NCBI GenBank assembly: GCA_003972845.1
Contig: QOAV01000085.1
Span: 1 to 5,730 of the forward strand
Direction: 5' to 3'
DNA from: Gammaproteobacteria bacterium
GTDB taxonomy: Bacteria > Pseudomonadota > Gammaproteobacteria > QOAV01
DNA: 5,730 bases
Shown here one piece after another: positions 1 to 5,730 of this stretch. The notes beneath the pieces were generated by a model, which was not told the origin of the DNA, searched no databases, and saw only the letters and a list, made by a program, of their open reading frames with translations. The first letter of the stretch is position 1, and each line of letters begins with the position of its first letter. Both the position numbers and the translations under genes were made by a program.

Positions 1-2168
1 CGCGTCAGGCGATGTTCCTGCGCCCAGGACAAATAGCCCAGATTCCAGTTGCGCATGTATTGATACGAGCGCGGCAGCTCGTATTGATAACAGGAGCCGT
101 TCTTTTCGTACATTTCCCACTGACGCGGGTTGGGCTCGCCCTTCATGAATTTTTCGCCACCCTTGCCGCGCCAGCCTGCGAGGAAACCGATGCCGGAGCC
201 GGGTTCGGTCTCGAAATTGGTGATAAAATCCGGGTAATCGCGGTATTTTCGCTTGCCTTTACCATCGACAAAAGCGGGCAGTTTCAGTCGCGTACCCATT
301 TCGATCAGCACATCCTGAAACGGCTTGCATTCGCCCTTGCGCGGCATGATCGGCACGCGCACGGAATCTACCGGGCCGTCGAATTCGGAGATCGGCCGGT
401 CCAGCATGGACATCACGTCATGGCGTTCCAGATAGGTGGTGTCGGGCAGCACCAGATCAGCAAAGGCCACGGTTTCCGACTCGAAAGCGTCAGCGACTAT
501 CAGGAAGGGAATCCTGTATTCGCCGTTCTCGTCCCTGTCCGCCAGCATCTTGCGCACCTCGGCGGTATTCATACTGGAATTCCATGCCATGTTGGCCATG
601 AACAGCAGCAAGGTGTCGATTTTGTACGGGTCGCCGCGCCAGGCGTTGGTAATGGTGTTGTGCATGAGTCCATGCACCGACAGCGGAAATTCCCAGGAAA
701 AAGCCTTGTCGATGCGCAGCGGCCTGCCATCGTCGTCCACAAACAGATCATCCGGGTCGGCGGGCCAGCCCAGTGGCATTCCGGCCAGCGGCGTCTCCGG
801 CTGCACCGCGTCGGGCGATGAGGGCGGCTTGGCGCAAGGCGGAATAGGCCGCGGAAAGGGCGCCTTGTGGCGGAATCCGCCGGGCCGGTCGATAGTGCCC
901 AGTATGGTCATCAGGATGGACAGGGCGCGAATGGTGTGGAAGCCGTTGGAATGCGCCGCCAGACCGCGCATGGCGTGGAACGCCACCGGGTTGCCGGTGA
1001 CTGTGTCGAGCTGTCTGCCCCATACGTCGGTCCAGGCGATGGGCAGTTCGATTTTCTGGTCGCGCGCCACCACGCCCATCTCATGGGCCAGGCGACGAAT
1101 AGTGTCGGCCGGTATGCCGGTAATGCCTTCGGCCCACTCGGGTGTATAGTCATCCACGCGTTCCTTCAGCAACTGGAACGAGGGTTTTACCGGTGTACCG
1201 TCATCCAGCTCGAATTCGCCGATCAGACGCGGGTCGGCGCCTTCGGCGCGGTTGTGCACGGCCATGTCCTGGTGACGATCCCACCAGAGCTTGTTCTGTG
1301 GATCGAAGCAACCTTCTTCCACCGGCACTTCAGCGCGCACGAACATGCCGTATTCAGGGCTGTTTTCGTCCTGATTGACCAGTTCCGCGGCATTGCTGTA
1401 ATCCACCAGAAACTCACGGTCATACAGGCCTGCCTTGATGATTTCGTGGGTCAGAGCCAGCATCAGAGCGCCGTCGGTGCCGGGCTTGATGGGCACCCAT
1501 TCGTCGGCGATAGCAGAATAACCCGTGCGTATCGGGTTAATGGAGATGAACTTGCCGCCATTGCGCTTGAACTTGGACAGGGCGATTTTCATGGGGTTGG
1601 AATGATGATCTTCCGCTGTGCCGATCATCACGAACAGCTTGGCGCGGTCCAGGTCCGGGCCGCCGAATTCCCAGAACGAGCCGCCGATGGTGTAGATCAT
1701 GCCGGCGGCCATGTTGACCGAACAGAAACCACCATGGGCGGCATAGTTGGGTGTGCCGAACTGTTTGGCGAACAGACCAGTGAGCGCCTGCATCTGGTCT
1801 CGGCCGGTGAACAAGGCAAATTTCTTCGGATCGGTGCTGCGAATGTTACCGAGGCGGTCCTGCATGATCTGGAAGGCCTCGTCCCAGGAAATTTCCCTGA
1901 ATTCGGCTTTGCCGCGTTCAGCGCCAGGCTTGCGCAGCAGTGGTTTGGTCAAACGGGCGGGGGAATACTGTTTCATGATGCCCGACGCGCCCTTGGCGCA
2001 GATTACACCCTGATTCAGCGGATGGTCAGGGTTGCCCTGGATATAACGGATTTCGCCATCCTTCAGTGTGACGCGTATGCCGCAGCGGCAGGCGCACATG
2101 TAGCAGGTCGTATTTTTGACCTCGACATTGCCCTTGTTTTCGGCGTTGAAAGTTTCCGGATTCTGCAT
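1..2168 (-). CDS. soeA: SoeA-like sulfite dehydrogenase (quinone), molybdopterin catalytic subunit; C-terminus cut by the window edge
   Basis: Seen: an open frame of 722 codons with no stop, starting at ATG 2168-2166 and leaving the window at base 1. No other ATG lies between this start and the upstream in-frame stop. Near the N-terminus is a [4Fe-4S] motif, C22-x2-C25-x3-C29-x27-C57, followed by Lys59 in CAKG, as in DMSO-reductase-family enzymes. Cys149 in GGFCSVN is the likely molybdenum ligand. NPIRTGYSA (211-219) and PGTDGALML (229-237) fit the cofactor-binding fold, as do MANMAWNSSMNT (524-535) and LPDTTYLERHD (574-584). There is no twin-arginine signal peptide. Known: SoeA is about 900-1000 residues, lacks a Tat signal, faces the cytoplasm, and with SoeB and SoeC oxidises sulfite to sulfate, passing electrons to quinone. 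Inferred: the whole stretch matches my memory of SoeA better than PhsA/PsrA, which are normally exported. About a quarter is missing, and soeB and soeC would lie to the left. Alternative: another cytoplasmic molybdopterin oxidoreductase. The ribosome site is weak (GGGA about five bases before ATG). Confidence 0.83.
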   Translation of the reverse strand, partial: MQNPETFNAENKGNVEVKNTTCYMCACRCGIRVTLKDGEIRYIQGNPDHPLNQGVICAKGASGIMKQYSPARLTKPLLRKPGAERGKAEFREISWDEAFQIMQDRLGNIRSTDPKKFALFTGRDQMQALTGLFAKQFGTPNYAAHGGFCSVNMAAGMIYTIGGSFWEFGGPDLDRAKLFVMIGTAEDHHSNPMKIALSKFKRNGGKFISINPIRTGYSAIADEWVPIKPGTDGALMLALTHEIIKAGLYDREFLVDYSNAAELVNQDENSPEYGMFVRAEVPVEEGCFDPQNKLWWDRHQDMAVHNRAEGADPRLIGEFELDDGTPVKPSFQLLKERVDDYTPEWAEGITGIPADTIRRLAHEMGVVARDQKIELPIAWTDVWGRQLDTVTGNPVAFHAMRGLAAHSNGFHTIRALSILMTILGTIDRPGGFRHKAPFPRPIPPCAKPPSSPDAVQPETPLAGMPLGWPADPDDLFVDDDGRPLRIDKAFSWEFPLSVHGLMHNTITNAWRGDPYKIDTLLLFMANMAWNSSMNTAEVRKMLADRDENGEYRIPFLIVADAFESETVAFADLVLPDTTYLERHDVMSMLDRPISEFDGPVDSVRVPIMPRKGECKPFQDVLIEMGTRLKLPAFVDGKGKRKYRDYPDFITNFETEPGSGIGFLAGWRGKGGEKFMKGEPNPRQWEMYEKNGSCYQYELPRSYQYMRNWNLGYLSWAQEHRLT

Positions 2169-2323
2169 GATTTCCCGTTCCAGGCAGGCTGGGTCAGCTT
2201 GAATGCTGTCAAATTCACGTGATTCTAATATTAACGAATGATGAAATACAGCGCGCCAGCGCCGGAAAGGAGATGCGTTTGCGTCTCATAGGGGATAGCC
2301 GCGGCGATGCAACGCGTATGAAT

Positions 2324-2337
2324 GGAAGAAAACTTCC
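2324..2337. repeat. Short perfect inverted repeat (5-base arms, AAAA loop)
   Basis: GGAAG, four A, then CTTCC form a perfect small hairpin or operator-like dyad. It ends three bases before the 14-base palindrome at 2341-2354 and lies upstream of the typA -10, so it is probably not transcribed with typA. No run of T follows it, so it is not an intrinsic terminator on the plus strand. It could be chance or part of a protein-binding site. Confidence 0.35.
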
Positions 2338-2366
2338 TCGTTTGGCGCGCCAAATCTGGTTATACT
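2338..2366 (+). promoter_or_regulatory. Candidate sigma-70 promoter for typA
   Basis: TATACT at 2361-2366 matches the -10 consensus TATAAT at five of six positions and sits in TGGTTATACT, a form common in gammaproteobacterial promoters. The -35 is poor: the hexamer at the ideal 17-base spacing (2338-2343, TCGTTT) barely matches TTGACA. TTGGCG at 2342-2347 is closer in sequence but would leave only 13 bases. A start near 2373 would give a leader of about 55 bases. The weak -35 plus a dyad in the spacer suggests this promoter may depend on a regulator; that is inference. Confidence 0.55.
2341..2354. repeat. Perfect 14-base palindrome in the typA promoter, possible operator
   Basis: TTTGGCGCGCCAAA reads the same on both strands without a mismatch. 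It lies six bases upstream of the -10 TATACT, where a bound dimeric protein would contact or block RNA polymerase. I do not recognise it as the site of a specific regulator. Confidence 0.5.
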
Positions 2367-2427
2367 CGCGCGTTTTTGCCGGCTGAACTGGCAGCACAAC
2401 GGGCGATGGCCCACCGCAGACGCTAAA

Positions 2428-4251
2428 ATGACAGACAAAATCAGAAATATCGCGATTATTGCTCACGTTGACCACGGCAAGACAACCCTGGTGGACAAAC
2501 TGTTGTCCGCTTCCGGTACGCTGGACGAACGCAGCGCGGCGCCCGATCGCATCATGGACTCAAACGAACTGGAAAGGGAGCGTGGTATTACCATTCTTTC
2601 CAAGAATACTGCCGTAACCTGGAAAGGCTACCGCATCAATATTGTCGATACGCCGGGTCACGCCGATTTTGGCGGCGAGGTGGAGCGCGTGTTGTCCATG
2701 GTGGATTCGGTGCTGCTGCTGGTGGACGCGGTGGAAGGTCCCATGCCCCAGACCCGTTTTGTCACACAAAAGGCTCTGGCTCAAGGTTTTCGGCCTATCG
2801 TCGTTATAAACAAGATAGACCGAGATGGCGCCCGCCCGGACTGGGTGCTGGATCAGACCTTTGAATTGTTCGACCGCCTCGGCGCCACCGATGAACAGCT
2901 GGATTTCCCTGTGGTCTACGCCTCGGCTCTCACCGGCTACGCTTCGCTGGACAGTGACGCGCGCGCAGGCGACATGGAGCCATTATTGCAGTCCATCGTC
3001 GACAATGTGCCGGCGCCGGCAGTGGATGCCGCAGCGCCTTTTCAGATGCAGATCAGTACGCTGGATTACAGCAGTTACATTGGCGTTATTGGCATCGGCC
3101 GCATCAACAAGGGCACGCTGAAGTCGAATCAGGCGGTGACCCTGGTGGACAAGAATGGTGGCAAACGCAATGGACGCATACTGAAACTCTATCGTCTGAT
3201 GGGACTGGAGCGCACCGAGATTGAAACCGCGTCAGCGGGTGACATCATCGCCATTTCCGGTATGGAAAAGCTGGATATTTCCGACACCCTGTGCGATCCG
3301 GATCAGGTCGAGGCGTTGCCGCCGCTGACCGTGGATGAACCCACAGTCAGCATGACTTTTCAGGTCAACAATTCGCCGCTAGCCGGGCGTGAGGGCAAAT
3401 ATGTTACTTCACGGCAGATACGCGAGCGACTGGACCGCGAACTGATTCACAACGTGGCGCTGCAGGTGGAAGACACGGAAGACCCGGACAAATTCAAAAT
3501 CTCCGGGCGTGGCGAGTTGCATCTGTCCATCCTCATAGAAACCATGCGGCGAGAAGGCTACGAGTTGGGCGTTTCCCGACCCGAGGTGTTGCTGAAGGAA
3601 GTGGATGGCGTACTGTGTGAGCCGTTCGAGCAACTGACTGTCGATATTGAGGAGAACCACCAGGGCGCGGTGATGGAAATGCTCGGCTTGCGCGGCGGCG
3701 AACTGACTGAAATGATGCCCGACGGCAAGGGCCGGGTGCGCATGGATTATGTGATTCCTGCGCGCGGCCTGATTGGCCTGCGTACCGACTACTTGACGGC
3801 CACTTCAGGAACTGGCCTGATATATCACGTATTCGACCATTTTGCGCCAAAAAAGGCCGGCGCCTTCGGTGAGCGCAAGAATGGCGTGCTGGTTTCCAAT
3901 GGCGCTGGCAAAGCCGTGGCATTCGCTCTGTTCAACCTGCAGGAACGCGGCCGCATGCTGGTGGATCCAGGCACCGAAATCTATGAAGGCATGATCGTCG
4001 GCATTCATTCGCGTGAAAACGATCTGGTGGTTAATGTGCTGAAAGGCAAGCAGCTCACCAATGTGCGCGCCTCGGGCAAGGATGACGCCATTCAGCTGAC
4101 GCCGGCAGTGAAACAGTCACTGGAGCAGGCGCTGGAATTCATCGACGATGACGAACTGGTGGAAGTGACGCCAAAATCCATCCGTTTGCGCAAGAAATTG
4201 CTGCTGGAACACGAACGCAAGAAAGCGGGGCGGGTAAAGAAAGCCGAATGA
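2428..4251 (+). CDS. typA: Ribosome-associated translational GTPase TypA/BipA
   Basis: TypA is an EF-G-like GTPase that binds the 70S ribosome, assists 50S assembly and supports growth in cold and other stresses in the cytoplasm. All GTPase motifs are visible: G1 AHVDHGKTT (12-20), G2 RGITI (52-56), G3 DTPGH (74-78, with catalytic His78), G4 NKID (128-131) and G5 SAL (166-168). After the G domain come the beta-barrel domain II (about 200-290), EF-G-like domains III and V (about 300-480, including [11 protein letters not shown] and PARGLIGLR) and the BipA-specific C-terminal domain (about 485-607). That domain contains the signature [19 protein letters not shown]. The 607-residue length equals that of E. 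coli BipA, and the start matches its N-terminus closely. No frameshift or missing residue was found. There is no strong Shine-Dalgarno before ATG; the bases just upstream are GACGCTAAA. Its stop overlaps the next gene's start, so the two are probably co-transcribed. The promoter is at about 2338-2366. Confidence 0.98.
   Translation: MTDKIRNIAIIAHVDHGKTTLVDKLLSASGTLDERSAAPDRIMDSNELERERGITILSKNTAVTWKGYRINIVDTPGHADFGGEVERVLSMVDSVLLLVDAVEGPMPQTRFVTQKALAQGFRPIVVINKIDRDGARPDWVLDQTFELFDRLGATDEQLDFPVVYASALTGYASLDSDARAGDMEPLLQSIVDNVPAPAVDAAAPFQMQISTLDYSSYIGVIGIGRINKGTLKSNQAVTLVDKNGGKRNGRILKLYRLMGLERTEIETASAGDIIAISGMEKLDISDTLCDPDQVEALPPLTVDEPTVSMTFQVNNSPLAGREGKYVTSRQIRERLDRELIHNVALQVEDTEDPDKFKISGRGELHLSILIETMRREGYELGVSRPEVLLKEVDGVLCEPFEQLTVDIEENHQGAVMEMLGLRGGELTEMMPDGKGRVRMDYVIPARGLIGLRTDYLTATSGTGLIYHVFDHFAPKKAGAFGERKNGVLVSNGAGKAVAFALFNLQERGRMLVDPGTEIYEGMIVGIHSRENDLVVNVLKGKQLTNVRASGKDDAIQLTPAVKQSLEQALEFIDDDELVEVTPKSIRLRKKLLLEHERKKAGRVKKAE
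4236..4251 (+). promoter_or_regulatory. Purine-rich ribosome site and ATGA stop/start overlap joining typA and the glycosyltransferase gene
   Basis: AAAGAAAG (4236-4243) inside the last typA codons lies four bases before ATG 4248-4250, and the typA stop TGA is 4249-4251. The four-base ATGA overlap is the classical arrangement for translational coupling: ribosomes ending typA can restart on the downstream gene. The overlap is seen directly; coupling is inferred. Confidence 0.6.
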
Positions 4252-5264
4252 GTCCTGGTGCATACATCGCTGTCTTTGCTGTCGCCTGCCTGGCAGGGGC
4301 AGGGCTGACAGCGCTGGTGCTGCGTCTGGTCACCCGATTGCAGGTCATGGATGTTCCCAATCAGCGCAGTTCCCACGCCATACCCACGCCGCGCGGCGGC
4401 GGACTGGCGATCGATCTGGTGCTGCTGGTCACGTCCGTGCTGCTGGCCTGGCGATATTCCGACAGCCGGTTTCTCTGGCTGGCTGGCATTATCGCCGGCT
4501 TGAGCTGGCTCGGCTGGCGTGATGACCGAAAAAGTCTGCCGGTGCGCAGCCGCCTGGCGGCACAGCTGATTCTGGCCGTGCTGGTGGTTGCCGTGTTCGG
4601 ACGCATAGCGGCTCTGGATACCGGTTCTTTTGCCATTCCATTATCGTGGCTGTCGTGGCCATTCTCGGTGCTGTTTGTGCTATGGATGATCAATTTATAC
4701 AACTTTATGGACGGTATCGACGGCATCGCTGGTATCGAGGCGCTCACCGCCGGCCTGACTCTGGCATTGTGGTTCCACTGGTCGGGGGCTTATGCCTGGT
4801 CCGTGGTCAGCCTGGTTATAGCAGGCGCCGCGGCAGGATTTCTCTTTTATAACTGGCAACCTGCGAGAATTTTCTTAGGTGATACTGGAAGTGTGACCTT
4901 GGGCGGCGTTTTTGCTACAATCAGCCTCGCCGGTATTGATCAGGCGGGCTTTCCGTTGTCGGCGGTGGTGTTGCTGTTTGGTGTGTTCATCGCGGATGCG
5001 ACCGTAACATTGTCGAAACGCTGGTTGCGCGGCGAGAACTTGGCGCAGGCGCATCGGTCTCATTTTTACCAGATAGCGGTGGCGAGGGGGCTACAGCACA
5101 GACAGGTGTCATTAACTGTGCTTGGCCTGAATATGGTACTGGCTTCATTGGCTACCCTGGTGTGTTCGGGAATACAGCCAATCTGGCTCTGGGAGGTAAT
5201 TGGTCTGTTGGTTTTGGGCGGCGCCATGTTGGCGGTTTCCCGGATGGCTGGCTCTGATGACTGA
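4248..5264 (+). CDS. MraY/WecA/WbpL-family undecaprenyl-phosphate sugar-1-phosphate transferase (glycosyltransferase family 4)
   Basis: An integral membrane enzyme that moves a HexNAc-1-phosphate from a UDP-sugar to undecaprenyl phosphate on the cytoplasmic face, starting a surface glycan. Seen in its 338 residues: about ten hydrophobic segments, the early loop DVPNQRSSHAIPTPRGGG (35-52), the Asp pair of DDRK (92-95), NFMDGIDG (152-159), GDTGS (211-215) and a late HRSH motif (269-272). These occur in that order in WecA/MraY-type transferases and include the catalytic Asp residues and Mg-binding sites. Inferred: length and motifs fit WbpL of Pseudomonas (initiates B-band O antigen) better than MraY, because MraY is longer and lies in the division/cell-wall cluster, and the next gene resembles wbpM. 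The sugar donor (GlcNAc, FucNAc, QuiNAc or another) cannot be read from the sequence. The start is set by the overlap with typA and the purine-rich site before it. The gene is complete with no damage seen. Confidence 0.92.
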   Translation: MSPGAYIAVFAVACLAGAGLTALVLRLVTRLQVMDVPNQRSSHAIPTPRGGGLAIDLVLLVTSVLLAWRYSDSRFLWLAGIIAGLSWLGWRDDRKSLPVRSRLAAQLILAVLVVAVFGRIAALDTGSFAIPLSWLSWPFSVLFVLWMINLYNFMDGIDGIAGIEALTAGLTLALWFHWSGAYAWSVVSLVIAGAAAGFLFYNWQPARIFLGDTGSVTLGGVFATISLAGIDQAGFPLSAVVLLFGVFIADATVTLSKRWLRGENLAQAHRSHFYQIAVARGLQHRQVSLTVLGLNMVLASLATLVCSGIQPIWLWEVIGLLVLGGAMLAVSRMAGSDD

Positions 5265-5283
5265 AAAATACTGAATAAACTTC

Positions 5284-5730
5284 ATGCCCACAGAAGACAA
5301 TAAAATCCTGACCCCACCGCCACGACAAAGCAAACTGGATTTCCTGACCAGTCCCTGGGCAGCCATGGTCCATGATCTGTTGATGGTGCCTGTGGCGTGG
5401 CTTGCCGCCTACTGGCTGCGTTTCAATCTCGGCAGTATTCCCGAACATTTTTTCACCGGCGCACTAAACCTGCTTCCGCTGGTGCTGGTTGCCCAGGGCG
5501 CCATGTTTGCCTATTTCGGCCTTTATCGCGGCGTCTGGCGATTTGCCTCGCTGCCTGATCTGTTGCGTATCGTCAAGGCGGTTGCCGCCGGCACCGCAAT
5601 CGTAGCGGTGGTGACCTTCCTCTTGACCCGACTTGAATTGGTTCCGCGTACGGTATTGCTGTTCTTCCCGCTGTTGCTGATTTTTCTGCTGGGCGCGCCG
5701 CGCCTGATTTACCGCATGTTCAAGGATCGT
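5284..5730 (+). CDS. WbpM/CapD/FlaA1-type nucleotide-sugar 4,6-dehydratase, N-terminal part only
   Basis: The first 149 codons of a protein that leaves the right edge. ATG 5284 is the only plausible start: an in-frame TGA lies at 5272-5274, and the preceding gene ends 19 bases upstream. No strong ribosome site is seen. The visible part is the membrane domain of the family. Hydrophobic segments lie at about 25-45, 60-80, 97-114 and 122-138, and two family signatures are present: FGLYRGVWRFASLPDLLR (78-95) and the stretch ending GAPRLIYRMFKDR (137-149), which leads into the cytoplasmic Rossmann domain. Known: full members are about 600-670 residues, bind NAD(P) through a GxxGxxG motif beyond this point, and convert UDP-GlcNAc to a 4-keto-6-deoxy sugar for O-antigen or capsule. 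Here the catalytic domain is out of view, so activity and substrate are inferred from the family and from its transferase neighbour. Confidence 0.9.
   Translation, partial: MPTEDNKILTPPPRQSKLDFLTSPWAAMVHDLLMVPVAWLAAYWLRFNLGSIPEHFFTGALNLLPLVLVAQGAMFAYFGLYRGVWRFASLPDLLRIVKAVAAGTAIVAVVTFLLTRLELVPRTVLLFFPLLLIFLLGAPRLIYRMFKDR

Larger units (their letters stand above)
2169..2427. promoter_or_regulatory. Divergent intergenic control region between the soeA-like gene and typA
   Basis: This 259-base gap must carry the promoters of both flanking genes, since they point away from each other. The typA side has a clear -10 (2361-2366) with a palindrome in front (2341-2354) and a hairpin (2324-2337). The soeA side has only an AT-rich patch at 2225-2233, including the palindrome TAATATTA (2226-2233). 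On the minus strand this could serve as a poor -10 with no good -35. I see no tRNA, small protein gene with a ribosome site, riboswitch or terminator here. Whether the two genes share a regulator is not shown by the sequence. Confidence 0.6.

Noticed and set aside
22..29. An additional Cys (residue 27 of the SoeA-like protein, not nucleotide coordinates) inside the iron-sulfur motif, suggesting an unusual cluster
   Set aside because: The CxxCACRC form is, as I recall, usual in SoeA proteins. The standard four ligands are all present, so there is no reason to propose a novel cluster.
12..821. A 269-codon plus-strand frame at the left edge
   Set aside because: It is the same antisense shadow of the SoeA-like gene, rich in His, Gln and Val as expected from the reverse complement.
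2207..2212. A perfect TTGACA (-35) on the minus strand upstream of the SoeA-like gene
   Set aside because: The sequence at the right distance (2184-2189) is GC-rich with no -10 resemblance, so it does not make a promoter by itself.
867..2222. A 451-codon open frame on the plus strand opposite the SoeA-like gene
   Set aside because: It lies codon-on-codon antisense to the molybdoenzyme, whose motifs are unmistakable. In GC-rich DNA this antisense phase often stays open. The translation shows no recognisable domain and there is no ribosome site.
2270..2287. Imperfect hairpin GAGATGCG/TGCGTCTC in the intergenic region
   Set aside because: It needs two G-U pairs and a very tight loop and has no following T run. 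It is too weak to call a terminator or structured RNA.
3533..3922. A 129-codon minus-strand frame inside typA
   Set aside because: It lies wholly within a conserved, intact typA and its translation is low-complexity Arg/Ser/Pro-rich, typical of a shadow frame.

Overview
The window looks like chromosome from a GC-rich proteobacterium, most likely a gammaproteobacterium. The reasons are a TypA of exactly the Escherichia coli BipA length (607 codons), a neighbouring glycosyltransferase/dehydratase pair that resembles wbpL-wbpM of Pseudomonas aeruginosa, and a molybdoenzyme that reads like SoeA of sulfur-oxidising purple bacteria and marine proteobacteria. The taxonomic call is inferred from protein resemblance only.

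Layout: positions 1-2168 are one uninterrupted reading frame on the minus strand. It is the first 722 codons of a large molybdopterin oxidoreductase of the sulfite dehydrogenase SoeA type, and its C-terminus runs off the left edge. A 259-base divergent intergenic region (2169-2427) follows. It holds a good -10 hexamer for typA, a perfect 14-base palindrome just upstream of it, and a short perfect hairpin. typA (2428-4251, plus) is complete. Its stop codon overlaps the start of a complete MraY/WecA-like sugar-1-phosphate transferase (4248-5264). After 19 bases comes the N-terminal half of a WbpM/CapD-type nucleotide-sugar dehydratase (5284 onward), which runs off the right edge.

How the genes work together: the two plus-strand envelope genes form a natural pair. 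The transferase loads the first sugar phosphate onto undecaprenyl phosphate, and the dehydratase starts synthesis of modified (deoxy/amino) UDP-sugars. This suggests the left end of an O-antigen or capsule locus. Both appear to be transcribed behind typA, a stress-related ribosome-associated GTPase, in one tightly packed operon. The divergent SoeA-like gene belongs to a different theme, cytoplasmic sulfite oxidation feeding electrons to quinone. Its partners SoeB (iron-sulfur) and SoeC (membrane anchor) would be expected beyond the left edge.

No RNA genes, insertion sequences, CRISPR arrays or convincing terminators were seen. I did not find a clearly undescribed system. The most interesting points are the fused typA-glycan transcription unit and the palindrome in the typA promoter.
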